64,000 nucleotides of DNA from the NCBI RefSeq assembly GCF_020682705.1, contig NZ_JAGTTN010000002.1, positions 62,001 through 126,000 on the forward strand, written 5' to 3'. The notes under the pieces were generated by a model that saw only the letters and a program-made list of their open reading frames with translations, was not told the DNA's origin and searched no databases. Made by a program: the position numbers and the translations under genes. Within the stretch, counting starts at the first letter, position 1. Each line of letters starts with the position of its first letter. Origin of the DNA: Microbacterium allomyrinae. GTDB taxonomy: Bacteria > Actinomycetota > Actinomycetes > Actinomycetales > Microbacteriaceae. Positions 48,363 to 56,624 of this stretch are shown in pieces.

Positions 48363-49457
48363 TCAGGTGACCCGCACCGTTGCCGCACGAGCGAGGTCTC
48401 GCAGTTCGCCGACCGCCGCGTTGCCGAGCTTCGCGCCTGACAGGGCTCGGTCGGCTTCCCGCACGTAGTCGGCGATGAGCGCCTCGACCCGATCGAGCGC
48501 CCCGGTGTCGACGATCGTTCGCTGGAGCGAGGCGATCTGGCCGGCCTCGAGCGTCGGATCGCCCACGAGCTCGTCGACGATTCGTCGCGCGGTGGGCGAG
48601 AGGGCCTCGCGCGCATAGGCGATCAGGACGGTGCGCTTTCCTTCGCGCAGGTCGTCGCCCGCGGGCTTGCCGGTCTCGCGCTCGTCGCCGAACACGCCGA
48701 GCACGTCGTCGCGCAATTGGAACGCCATGCCGAGCGGATGCCCGAATGCGGCCAGTGCCGCCGATTGCGCGGCATCCGCTCCCGCCAGTGCACCCCCGAT
48801 CGCGAGCGGCTGCTGCACGCTGTACCGGGCCGACTTGTAGGAGGCCACGCGTAGGGCTCGCGCGGCATGCCGGTCGTCGGGCTCGGATGCGTAGGCGGAC
48901 TCCTCGGCGATATCGAGGAACTGGCCGAGCGTGACCTCGCGACGCATGCGCCCGTACTCGCCGCGGGCGGCCGCCGCACGCGGGGTGCTGGTCACGGCGA
49001 GACCCTCTTCGAAGAGGTCGTCGCTCCAGGCCACCATCAGATCGCCGAGCAGGATCGCACTGGACCGGCCGAATGCCCTCGCATCGCCGACCCAGCCGGC
49101 ATCGCCGTGCGCGGATTCGAGCGCTCGATGCGCCGACGGTCGGCCGCGACGCGTGTCGGAGTTGTCGATCAGGTCGTCGTGGACGAGCGCCGCAGCGTGG
49201 AAGATCTCGAGCGCGGCGGCCGCGGCGAGCACCGGTTCCGGTGCGCGGCGCGGCGCGGCCGAGGATTCCTCCACAGCCCTCCACCCGGCGATGCAGAACC
49301 GACCGCGGAGACGCTTTCCGCCCGTCGTCGCACTCGCAGCCGCCTCGACGAACAGGGCTGCATCGGCTCCGGCATCCGCGATGCTCGCCCGCTGAACCGA
49401 GACGAAAGTGTCGAGTCGCTGGGAAATGGCTTCGATCGGCTCTGCAGAGGCTGACAC
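48363..49457 (-). CDS. Polyprenyl diphosphate synthase (IdsA2-like)
   Basis: 364 residues from GTG 49457. It has the trans-prenyltransferase motifs: GGKRLRGRFCIAGW, first Asp-rich motif AALVHDDLIDNSDTRRGRPSAHR, and second Asp-rich motif FQLRDDVLGVFGDERETGKPAGDDLREGKRTVL. It condenses isopentenyl diphosphate with allylic diphosphates to make a geranylgeranyl- or longer-chain diphosphate for menaquinone, carotenoids or other isoprenoids. Chain length cannot be read here. A TAGGCT box 6 bases before the GTG suggests a leaderless message. Confidence 0.87.
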   Translation of the reverse strand: MSASAEPIEAISQRLDTFVSVQRASIADAGADAALFVEAAASATTGGKRLRGRFCIAGWRAVEESSAAPRRAPEPVLAAAAALEIFHAAALVHDDLIDNSDTRRGRPSAHRALESAHGDAGWVGDARAFGRSSAILLGDLMVAWSDDLFEEGLAVTSTPRAAAARGEYGRMRREVTLGQFLDIAEESAYASEPDDRHAARALRVASYKSARYSVQQPLAIGGALAGADAAQSAALAAFGHPLGMAFQLRDDVLGVFGDERETGKPAGDDLREGKRTVLIAYAREALSPTARRIVDELVGDPTLEAGQIASLQRTIVDTGALDRVEALIADYVREADRALSGAKLGNAAVGELRDLARAATVRVT

Positions 49458-49463
49458 GGGCCT

Positions 49464-49469
49464 AGCCTA
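49464..49469 (-). promoter_or_regulatory. -10 box TAGGCT of the polyprenyl synthase gene (minus strand)
   Basis: It ends 6 bases before the GTG start; no ribosome binding site is present between. Confidence 0.45.
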
Positions 49470-49486
49470 GTGATCTACGGCACGCG

Positions 49487-49492
49487 TAGACT
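49487..49492 (+). promoter_or_regulatory. -10 box TAGACT upstream of the DUF3040 gene
   Basis: It lies 45 bases before ATG 49538, which has AGAGGGGG as a ribosome binding site. Confidence 0.35.
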
Positions 49493-49537
49493 TTGACAAC
49501 GGCCGCTGAAGGCCATCGGAAGTACAGAGGGGGATGC

Positions 49538-49903
49538 ATGCCACTCTCCGAACAGGAGCAGCGCCTGCTCGACGAGATGGAACGCCATCTCATGCGCAAC
49601 GACGCGGATGTCGTCAGCGCGCCCCGCGACGGACGCAGCCTGAGCTATCGCAACATCGTCTACGGCACGATCCTCGTGCTGCTGGGCCTCGGTGCCCTCA
49701 TCGTCGGCGTATCGATCCCGCTCGTCGTGGTGGGAGTCATCGGATTCGTCGTGATGCTCGGCGGCGTCATCCTCGCCGTCACACCTTCCAAAGGCCTCGG
49801 CCATGTCCGCACCGAGCCGGACCGACCAGCCGCACCGCAGAAGAGCGCGTCGTTCATGGATCGCATGAACGACCGCTGGGACAGGCGGCAGGAGGAGCGC
49901 TGA
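49538..49903 (+). CDS. DUF3040 membrane protein
   Basis: 121 residues. DUF3040 begins MPLSEQEQRLLDEMERHLMRNDADVV, the family's first helix, then carries two membrane helices (IVYGTILVLLGLGALIVGVSIPLVVVGVIGFVVMLGGVILAV) and a short polar tail. It is found just upstream of mraZ in many actinobacteria. Function unknown. A strong terminator separates it from mraZ. Confidence 0.85.
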   Translation: MPLSEQEQRLLDEMERHLMRNDADVVSAPRDGRSLSYRNIVYGTILVLLGLGALIVGVSIPLVVVGVIGFVVMLGGVILAVTPSKGLGHVRTEPDRPAAPQKSASFMDRMNDRWDRRQEER

Positions 49904-49930
49904 GCGTCCCCACCCGCTAACCCGGCAACG

Positions 49931-49962
49931 AAAAGCACCGACCTGAGGGTCGGTGCTTTTTT
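49931..49962 (+). terminator. Strong intrinsic terminator before mraZ
   Basis: Thirteen-base arms AAAAGCACCGACC/GGTCGGTGCTTTT with loop TGAG are followed by TT. It shields the dcw cluster from upstream transcription. Confidence 0.92.
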
Positions 49963-50036
49963 GTGTGCTCGCACGTCTGCGGGATCGGCCCGCACGATGG
50001 CGAAGCGGGTGCCAGGCGTGGGCAGACGGGTAGCGA

Positions 50037-50063
50037 AGTGGAGGAGAGTGGAGTAAAGTGGCG
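50037..50063 (+). promoter_or_regulatory. MraZ-binding repeats upstream of mraZ
   Basis: AGTG-[GC/GA] units begin at 50037, 50047 and 50057, exactly 10 bases apart (AGTGGAGGAG, AGTGGAGTAA, AGTGGCGGAT). MraZ is known to bind such evenly spaced TGGG/GTGG-type direct repeats in its own promoter and repress the cluster. Confidence 0.75.
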
Positions 50064-50103
50064 GATAACCCGGGGGGCCGGCTGAAGGGGGTGTGATGTA
50101 CCG

Positions 50104-50535
50104 ATGCTGTTGGGCACGCACACACCCAAGCTCGATGACAAAGGCCGCGTCATCCTTCCGTCGAAGTTCCGCGACGACCTCGGTGGAGGAATCGTGGTGA
50201 CACGCGGGCAGGACCGCTGCCTCTACGTGTTCAGCGAGCAGGAGTTCGAGCGGGTGCACGAACGCATCCGTGAGGCGCCGCTGGCCAACAAGCAGGCTCG
50301 AGACTTCCTGCGCATGTTCCTCTCGGGCGCGAGCGCCGAGAAGCCCGACAGCCAGAACCGCATCACGATTCCCCAGCCGCTCCGCGCCTACGCCGGCCTG
50401 GAGCGCGACCTCGTCGTCACCGGCGTGGGCGCTCATGCCGAGATCTGGGATGCCGCGGCGTGGAACACCTACGCCGAGGCCAACGAAGCCAGCTACGCCG
50501 AACTGGAGCAGGAGGTGATTCCCGGCCTGTTCTGA
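50104..50535 (+). CDS. mraZ: MraZ transcriptional regulator
   Basis: 143 residues. Two SpoVT/AbrB-like half-barrels are seen: [48 protein letters not shown] and [47 protein letters not shown], with the conserved DxKGR and DxQ-NRI motifs. MraZ is the first gene of most division and cell wall clusters and binds the repeats just upstream. It is the likely autoregulator of this cluster. Confidence 0.95.
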   Translation: MLLGTHTPKLDDKGRVILPSKFRDDLGGGIVVTRGQDRCLYVFSEQEFERVHERIREAPLANKQARDFLRMFLSGASAEKPDSQNRITIPQPLRAYAGLERDLVVTGVGAHAEIWDAAAWNTYAEANEASYAELEQEVIPGLF

Positions 50536-50634
50536 GGCCCCCGGTCCTGACTCCCAGCCGCTCCCGCCCTGACGCACTTCCCCGGCGCCAGGTCAGAGCG
50601 GATGGGGATCAGGACCGGGGGAGCAGAAGCCCCG

Positions 50635-51594
50635 ATGATCATGAACCTGCGCGATATCCACACTCCGGTCATGCTCGATCGCTGCATCGAGCTGCTGGCG
50701 CCCGCCCTCCAGCGCGAAGGCGCGGTCTTCGTCGACGCGACCCTCGGCATGGGCGGCCACTCCGAGGCATTCCTGGAGCGCTTCCCGGGCCTGCGCCTGG
50801 TCGGCCTCGACCGTGACACCGATGCGCTCCGCATCGCCGGCGAGCGTCTCGCACGATTCGGCGATCGGGTGAGGCTCGTGCACACCGTGTACGACGGCAT
50901 CGCCGACGCCGTCCGATCGTCGGGCTTCGCCGCCGCCGACGGCATCCTGTTCGATCTCGGCGTCTCGTCGCTGCAGCTCGACATGGCCGACCGCGGCTTC
51001 GCCTACTCGAAGGATGCCCCGCTCGACATGCGCATGGATCAGTCGGCCGGCACCACCGCCGCCGACATCCTCGCCACCTACGGTGAAGGCGACATGCGGC
51101 GCATCTTCGAACGGTACGGCGAGGAGAAGCTCGCCGGCAGGTACGCCCGCGCGATCATCGCGGCGCGGGCCGAAGCCCCGATCGAGCGGTCGGGGCGGCT
51201 GGTCGAGATCCTGCAGGCGGCGACACCGGCTGCGGTGCAGAGAACCGGACATCCTGCAAAGCGGGTCTTCCAGGCCCTGCGCATCGAGGTCAACCGAGAG
51301 CTGTCGGTCCTCGAGCGTGCAATCCCTTCGGCTCTCGGCATCCTTCCCGTCGGCGGACGCATGGTCGTGCTGTCCTACCAGTCGCTCGAGGACCGTCTGG
51401 TGAAACGTGCCCTCGCGGAGGTCTCGACCTCGACCGCGCCCGCGGGGCTGCCGGTCGAGCTGCCCGAGCATGCGCCGAAGTTCACGCTGCTCGTGAGGGG
51501 TGCCGAACTCGCCTCCGAAGAGGAGCGCGCGGTCAACCCGCGCGCCACACCCGTGCGCCTGCGCGCCGCTGAACGAGTGAGGCCGGACGCATGA
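50635..51594 (+). CDS. rsmH: 16S rRNA (cytosine1402-N4)-methyltransferase RsmH
   Basis: 319 residues from ATG 50635; ATG 50602 and 50641 are in frame alternatives. The SAM motif is [38 protein letters not shown], followed by [55 protein letters not shown] and [16 protein letters not shown]. It methylates N4 of C1402 in 16S rRNA. Its stop overlaps the ftsL start (ATGA). The 100-base gap from mraZ contains a GC-rich, purine-rich leader. Confidence 0.94.
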   Translation: MIMNLRDIHTPVMLDRCIELLAPALQREGAVFVDATLGMGGHSEAFLERFPGLRLVGLDRDTDALRIAGERLARFGDRVRLVHTVYDGIADAVRSSGFAAADGILFDLGVSSLQLDMADRGFAYSKDAPLDMRMDQSAGTTAADILATYGEGDMRRIFERYGEEKLAGRYARAIIAARAEAPIERSGRLVEILQAATPAAVQRTGHPAKRVFQALRIEVNRELSVLERAIPSALGILPVGGRMVVLSYQSLEDRLVKRALAEVSTSTAPAGLPVELPEHAPKFTLLVRGAELASEEERAVNPRATPVRLRAAERVRPDA

Positions 51595-52217
51595 GCACGA
51601 CTGCGAACGCCCTCGCCGCGCCGCTGACCCTGCCGGGCCGGCCCGCGCCGCGCACCGTCGGACCCGACCGCGACGACGCTCCGTCGCGGCGTCTGCGCGT
51701 CGTCGACGCCCCCGCCCGCCGCCGTCGCCCCAAGCTGCTCTACGGCGTCGTGGCCGTGCTCGGCGCGTTCCTGATCGCCGGCTCGCAGATGGCATTGTCG
51801 ATGATGACGACGCAGAGCTCCTACGAGCTGTCGTCGCTGGTCACGCAGCAGCGCGATCTGACCTACCAGAAGCAGATCCTCTACGACGATGTGGCCGGAC
51901 TCAGCTCGCCCCAGTACCTCGCCGCCAATGCGGCCGCGCTGGGCATGGTGATCGACGAGTCGCCGAGCTACCTACGGCTGAGCGATGGCGCCCTCCTCGG
52001 CGCGTCGGAAGTCGCCCTCGGCTCGTCATCGGTCGACGCGATCGGACGGGGAGCGGTTGCGAATGCACTCATCGCCGACACACCGCTGGTCACGGTGCCC
52101 GACGCGACCATCGGCGGGCTTCCGGTCGAGGTCGCCGAGACCGTCCCCGGCGACGGCGGAGTGTCCAACACTCCGCCCGCATTGACCGACGGACTGCCCA
52201 CGCCGAGCACACACTGA
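51591..52217 (+). CDS. ftsL: FtsL-like cell division protein
   Basis: 208 residues. A basic cytoplasmic N-terminus (about 50 residues) is followed by one membrane helix ([24 protein letters not shown]) and a short coiled coil ([47 protein letters not shown]), the FtsL pattern, and a Ser/Pro-rich tail. Sequence conservation in FtsL is low, so naming rests on position and topology. It would form the FtsQLB complex that activates FtsWI at the division site. It overlaps rsmH by 4 bases. Confidence 0.8.
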   Translation: MSTTANALAAPLTLPGRPAPRTVGPDRDDAPSRRLRVVDAPARRRRPKLLYGVVAVLGAFLIAGSQMALSMMTTQSSYELSSLVTQQRDLTYQKQILYDDVAGLSSPQYLAANAAALGMVIDESPSYLRLSDGALLGASEVALGSSSVDAIGRGAVANALIADTPLVTVPDATIGGLPVEVAETVPGDGGVSNTPPALTDGLPTPSTH

Positions 52218-52220
52218 ACC

Positions 52221-52283
52221 ATGACGAGCGCGAGCCGTTGGGGCGATGAAGATACGAAACCGATGAGCACGCGAAGCCGATGA
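52221..52283 (+). CDS. 20-codon minicistron coupling ftsL to ftsI
   Basis: ATG 52221 lies 3 bases after the ftsL stop, and the frame ends with TGA at 52281-52283, which overlaps the ftsI ATG (52280-52282) as ATGA. It encodes 20 residues rich in Ser, Arg and Asp. The region contains tandem imperfect 17-base units (52243-52259, 52260-52276, 52277-52293), each with an ATG. It may simply pass ribosomes from ftsL to ftsI. The peptide may have no function of its own. Confidence 0.4.
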   Translation: MTSASRWGDEDTKPMSTRSR

Positions 52284-54064
52284 CCACACGAAGCACGAGA
52301 AGCCCACGCCGCCGCACCGTGGTGGCTCTCGCCGTCGTCCTCGCGGTGCTCGCGGGGTTCATCGTCCGACTCGTCGACATCCAGGTCGTGAACGCCGACG
52401 AGCATGTCTCGGACTCGATGGACAACGCGTTCGCGGGCACGCAGACGCTGTACGGCACGCGCGGCTCGATCGTCGACGAGAGCGGCCAGACGCTGGCCGG
52501 GAGCATCCTGCTCTACGACTGCCAGCTCTCCCCGCTGCTCATCACGCAGATCGACGCCGACGTCCTCGCCGAGAAGTCGGACGACCGGCTGTGGGCGGAT
52601 GTGTCGGACGACGTCGCGGAGATCACCGGGCAGACCCCGGAGGAGGTCCGGCAGATCGTCGCCGACGCCCTCGCCGAGAACCCCGACTCGCAGTTCACCT
52701 ACCTGAAGAAGAGCGTCTCGACCGAACAGTTCCGCGCGCTCGCCGACCTCGACGCTCCCTACATCAGCTGCATCCAGCATCCGGCCCGCGCGTACCCCGA
52801 TGGAGCGGTGGCCGGCAACGTCGTGGGCTTCGTGGGCAGCGACGGAGCAGCGCTCGAAGGGTTCGAGCAGTCGCAGGACTCCTGCCTCGCGGCGACCAAC
52901 GGCAAACGGGAATACCAGCGGGGCAAGGACGGCGTGATCATCCCGGGCACCGAGAGCGAAGTCGCGGCGACCGACGGCGGCACCCTGCAGCTGACGATCA
53001 ACCGAGATTTGCAGTGGTACTTGCAGCAGCTGATCGCCGAGCAGACCCAGAACATGGCGGCCCAGCACGGCTCGATCCTCGTCTACGAGGTGAAGACCGG
53101 AAAGGTGCGCGCCGCCGCCGAGTATCCCACCGTCGATCCCAACAACGTCAGTGCCACGGAAGCCGACGACCGTACGAGCCAGATCCTGCGTGGCACGTTC
53201 GAGCCGGGCTCGACATTCAAGGCGCTCACCGCGGCGACCGTGATCGACGCGGGCGGGCAGACGCCGACCTCCACCGTCGTCGCGTCGGGCCTGGAGACCT
53301 TCCCCAACGGCGCCCGCGTGCGCGACTCGTTCCAGCACCCGGCGAACGAGTACACGCTCACCGGCGTGCTGATCGACTCGTCCAACGTCGGCATCTCGAA
53401 GTTCAGCGAGAAGGTGAGCGCGCAGACGCGCTACGACTACTTCAAGCGGTTCGGCATCGGCGACGGCACCGCCTCGGGATACCCGCTCGAAGGGAACGGC
53501 CTCATCTATCCGGCCGACGAGTGGGGCGCCCAGAGCACCTACAACACGGCGTTCGGCCAGGCGCTCACGACCACCATGCCCGAACTCGCGCGCGCCTACG
53601 GCGGCATCGTCAACGGCGGCGTCATGATGCCGCTGTCGATCATCGAGTCGTGCACGACGGCCGACGGCACCGTCGTCCAGCCCGAGCTCGCCGAACCCGA
53701 ACAGGTCGTCAGCGAGAGCACGTCGGCCCAGATGCGCGCGATGCTCGAGAACGTGTTCCTGCAGGCGCCCTACGCGAAAGCCGTCGAGATCCCCGGCTAC
53801 CGCATCGGCGGCAAGACCGGAACCGGCGAGAAGAGCGACGGAAACGGCGGATACAAGGCTGGCGTCTACTACACGACCATGGTCGGCTTCGCCCCCGCCG
53901 ACGACCCCGAGTACGTCGTCGTCGTCACGCTCGACGAGCCGACGAAGGTAACATCGTCTGCGGCCAACGCGACCGCGTTCCAGAAGGCGATGACCCAGGT
54001 TCTCAAGACCTACCGCGTCATGCCCTCCACGACGGCGCCGGAGCTGCTGCCCAAGTTCGGGTAG
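52280..54064 (+). CDS. ftsI: Penicillin-binding protein 2/3 (FtsI), division transpeptidase
   Basis: 594 residues. A short cytoplasmic tail and membrane anchor (VVALAVVLAVLAGFIVRLVDIQVV) are followed by the PBP dimerisation domain (YGTRGSIVDESGQTLAGS) and the transpeptidase domain with FEPGSTFK (Ser311), SSN (367-369) and KTGTG (512-516). FtsI cross-links septal peptidoglycan together with FtsW. The ATG overlaps the stop of a 20-codon minicistron. murF follows after 23 bases; murE, which normally comes next, is missing. Confidence 0.93.
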   Translation: MTTRSTRSPRRRTVVALAVVLAVLAGFIVRLVDIQVVNADEHVSDSMDNAFAGTQTLYGTRGSIVDESGQTLAGSILLYDCQLSPLLITQIDADVLAEKSDDRLWADVSDDVAEITGQTPEEVRQIVADALAENPDSQFTYLKKSVSTEQFRALADLDAPYISCIQHPARAYPDGAVAGNVVGFVGSDGAALEGFEQSQDSCLAATNGKREYQRGKDGVIIPGTESEVAATDGGTLQLTINRDLQWYLQQLIAEQTQNMAAQHGSILVYEVKTGKVRAAAEYPTVDPNNVSATEADDRTSQILRGTFEPGSTFKALTAATVIDAGGQTPTSTVVASGLETFPNGARVRDSFQHPANEYTLTGVLIDSSNVGISKFSEKVSAQTRYDYFKRFGIGDGTASGYPLEGNGLIYPADEWGAQSTYNTAFGQALTTTMPELARAYGGIVNGGVMMPLSIIESCTTADGTVVQPELAEPEQVVSESTSAQMRAMLENVFLQAPYAKAVEIPGYRIGGKTGTGEKSDGNGGYKAGVYYTTMVGFAPADDPEYVVVVTLDEPTKVTSSAANATAFQKAMTQVLKTYRVMPSTTAPELLPKFG

Positions 54065-54087
54065 CCTCCCGACCCGGCCGGAGAATC

Positions 54088-55515
54088 ATGATCGCGCTCA
54101 CCATCGCCCAGATCGCCCACGCCGTCGCAGGCGAGGTGCACCTCGCCCGCGCCGACACGCTCGAGACCGCCGTCTCGGGCGCCGTCGACACCGACTCGCG
54201 CCTCATCGAAGCCGGAGGCATCTTCGTCGCGAAGCCCGGAGCCGACACCGACGGTCACCGATTCGTCGACGCCGCGGTGGCGAACGGCGCCGCGGTCGCT
54301 ATCGTCGAGCACGTCGTCGAGACGGCGCCGGAGGCGGCGGTCACCCAGATCGTCGTACCGAGTGCCGTCGCTGCGCTCGCAGACCTCGCCCGCGCGGTGG
54401 TCACGCGGGTGAAGGCGGCCGAAGAGCTGCGAGTCGTCGCGATCACGGGCTCGAACGGCAAGACCACGACGAAGAACCTGCTCGCGCGCATCCTCGAGGG
54501 CGAGGGCGAGACCGTCGCCCCGAAGGCGTCCTTCAACAACGAGGTCGGTGCACCCCTGACGATGCTTCGCGTCACCGAGGACACGCGCTTCCTGGTCAGT
54601 GAGCTCGGCGCGAGTGCACCCGGCGAGATCGCCCGGCTGGCGGGACTCATCGATCCCGATGTGGCCGTCGTCCTCATGGTCGGCATGGCCCACGCGGGCG
54701 GGTTCGGCGGCATCGAGGCGACATTCCAGGCCAAGTCCGAGCTGGTCCGCGCGCTGCGCGCGCGCGGCGTCGCCATCCTCAACGCCGACGATGCCCGCGT
54801 CGCGGCCATGGCGCCGCTCGCCGCCGAGCGTGAGGCGTCGGTGCGATGGTTCGGTCGTGGGCCCGCAGCGACCGATGTGCGCGCCGACGACGTCGTGGTG
54901 ACGGCATCCGGAACCTCGTTCGTCGTCACCGCCGACGGCGTCTCGCTCGCGCTCCGCCTCAAGGTGCTCGGCGAGCACCATGTCATGAACGCCCTTGCGG
55001 CGGTCGCCGCCGCCACCGCGCTCGGCGTGAGCCTCGCCGACGCCGTCGCGCGGCTGGAGACGGTCGAGATCGCGGAGCGCTGGCGCATGCAGCCATTGGG
55101 CTCGGATCGCATCCGCATCATCAACGACGCCTACAACGCCAGCCCCGATTCGATGGCCGCAGCGCTTCGCACCCTCGCGCAGATCACGGGACCGGGGGAG
55201 CGCACCGTCGCCGTCCTCGGCGCCATGAGCGAGCTCGGGGAATACGCCGAAGAGGAGCACGACCGCATCGGCCTGCTCGCGGTGCGACTGGGCATCCAGC
55301 GCATCGTGGTGATCGGTCCCGACGCGCGCCGCATGTTCCTCGAGGCCGTCGCGCAAGGGTCGTGGGACAACGAGGCGGTGTTCTTCGCGACCGCCGACGA
55401 GGCGTTCGTCTATCTCCAGAGCGAGCTGCGCGACGGCGACCGCGTGCTGGTCAAGTCCTCGAACTCTGCGGGGCTGCGGTTCCTGGGCGATCGTCTGGGA
55501 GAATCGTTCTCGTGA
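54088..55515 (+). CDS. murF: UDP-MurNAc-tripeptide--D-alanyl-D-alanine ligase
   Basis: 475 residues. Mur ligase features: N-terminal GAVDTDSRLIEAGGIFVAKPGADTDGHRFVDAAVANGA, ATP loop VVAITGSNGKTTTKNLLARIL, FNNEVGAPLTML (MurF-type), SELGASAPGEI, GEHHVMNALAAVAAA and IINDAYNASPDSMAAALRTL. It adds D-Ala-D-Ala to the cytoplasmic peptidoglycan precursor. Its stop overlaps the mraY GTG (GTGA). It comes directly after ftsI. Confidence 0.94.
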   Translation: MIALTIAQIAHAVAGEVHLARADTLETAVSGAVDTDSRLIEAGGIFVAKPGADTDGHRFVDAAVANGAAVAIVEHVVETAPEAAVTQIVVPSAVAALADLARAVVTRVKAAEELRVVAITGSNGKTTTKNLLARILEGEGETVAPKASFNNEVGAPLTMLRVTEDTRFLVSELGASAPGEIARLAGLIDPDVAVVLMVGMAHAGGFGGIEATFQAKSELVRALRARGVAILNADDARVAAMAPLAAEREASVRWFGRGPAATDVRADDVVVTASGTSFVVTADGVSLALRLKVLGEHHVMNALAAVAAATALGVSLADAVARLETVEIAERWRMQPLGSDRIRIINDAYNASPDSMAAALRTLAQITGPGERTVAVLGAMSELGEYAEEEHDRIGLLAVRLGIQRIVVIGPDARRMFLEAVAQGSWDNEAVFFATADEAFVYLQSELRDGDRVLVKSSNSAGLRFLGDRLGESFS

Positions 55516-56624
55516 GATCTCTCCTGACCGCGGCGGCGATCTCGCTGGCCTTCACGCTCTTCCTCACCCCCGTGTTCCTGCGGCTGTTCCGCAAGTGGGG
55601 CTGGGGTCAGGTGATCCGCACGCCCGAGGACATCCGCAACCCCAACCATCAGACCAAGCGCGGCACGCCCACGATGGGCGGGACGATCTTCATCGTCGGC
55701 ACGATCGTCGGCTATCTCGTCGGCGCCTACACCGGCAACAACCCGCCGACGATCTCGGGCCTGCTCGTGATCTGGATGATGGTCGGGTTCGGCGCGGTCG
55801 GGTTCATCGACGACTACATGAAGGTGCGCCAGCAGAAGTTCATGGGACTCAGCGGCTGGCGCAAGATCGTCGGCCAGATCGTGGTGACGGTTCCCTTCGG
55901 CGTCGTGGCCCTGACCATGCCCAACAGCTACGGCCAGACACCTGCGTCGCCGTTCGTCTCGGTGTTCCGTGACGTTCCCGCGTTGTCGTTCATGGCTCTC
56001 GGTCTCATCATCGGCTGGATCCTCTACCTCGCGTGGGTCTCGTTCATCGGCGTCGCCTTCTCCAACAGCGTCAACGTCAGCGACGGGCTCGACGGGCTGG
56101 CGGCGGGCGCCGGAATCTTCGTCACCGGCGCCTACAGCCTCATCGCCTTCTGGCAGTTCAACCAGGCCTGCTGGGGAGGCGAGGTGCTCTCGGCGTCCGC
56201 CCAGGCAGCCTGCTACCCGACCCGCGACCCGTTCGACCTCGCGATCGTGTCGGCGTCGTTCGTCGGCGCCCTGGTCGGTTTCCTCTGGTGGAACGCCCCG
56301 AAGGCGAAGGTCTTCATGGGCGACGTCGGATCCATGGCGATCGGCGGCGTGATCGCCGCGATGGCGATCCTCACCCGCACCGAGCTGCTGGCCGTTCTCG
56401 TGGCCGGCGTGTTCATCATCGGCCCCGGCTCGGTCATCCTGCAGCGGCTGTACTTCAAGCTCACGCGCGGCAAGCGGCTCTTCCTCATGAGCCCGTTCCA
56501 CCACCACCTCGAGATGCGCGGCTGGTCCGAAGTCACGATCGTCGTGCGCATGTGGATCATCGCCGGACTCCTCGCCGTCTCGGGCGTCGGCTTCTTCTAC
56601 GTCGAATGGCTCTCTCGCACATGA
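55512..56624 (+). CDS. mraY: Phospho-N-acetylmuramoyl-pentapeptide-transferase
   Basis: 370 residues, about ten membrane helices, from GTG 55512. MraY motifs include KRGTPTMGGTIFIVGTIVGYL, FGAVGFIDDYMKV (catalytic Asp-Asp), NSVNVSDGLDGLAAGAGIFV with the substrate Asp, NAPKAKVFMGDVGSMAIGG and LMSPFHHHLEMRGWSE. It transfers phospho-MurNAc-pentapeptide to undecaprenyl phosphate, making lipid I at the membrane. It overlaps murF upstream and murD downstream by 4 bases each. Confidence 0.95.
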   Translation: MRSLLTAAAISLAFTLFLTPVFLRLFRKWGWGQVIRTPEDIRNPNHQTKRGTPTMGGTIFIVGTIVGYLVGAYTGNNPPTISGLLVIWMMVGFGAVGFIDDYMKVRQQKFMGLSGWRKIVGQIVVTVPFGVVALTMPNSYGQTPASPFVSVFRDVPALSFMALGLIIGWILYLAWVSFIGVAFSNSVNVSDGLDGLAAGAGIFVTGAYSLIAFWQFNQACWGGEVLSASAQAACYPTRDPFDLAIVSASFVGALVGFLWWNAPKAKVFMGDVGSMAIGGVIAAMAILTRTELLAVLVAGVFIIGPGSVILQRLYFKLTRGKRLFLMSPFHHHLEMRGWSEVTIVVRMWIIAGLLAVSGVGFFYVEWLSRT

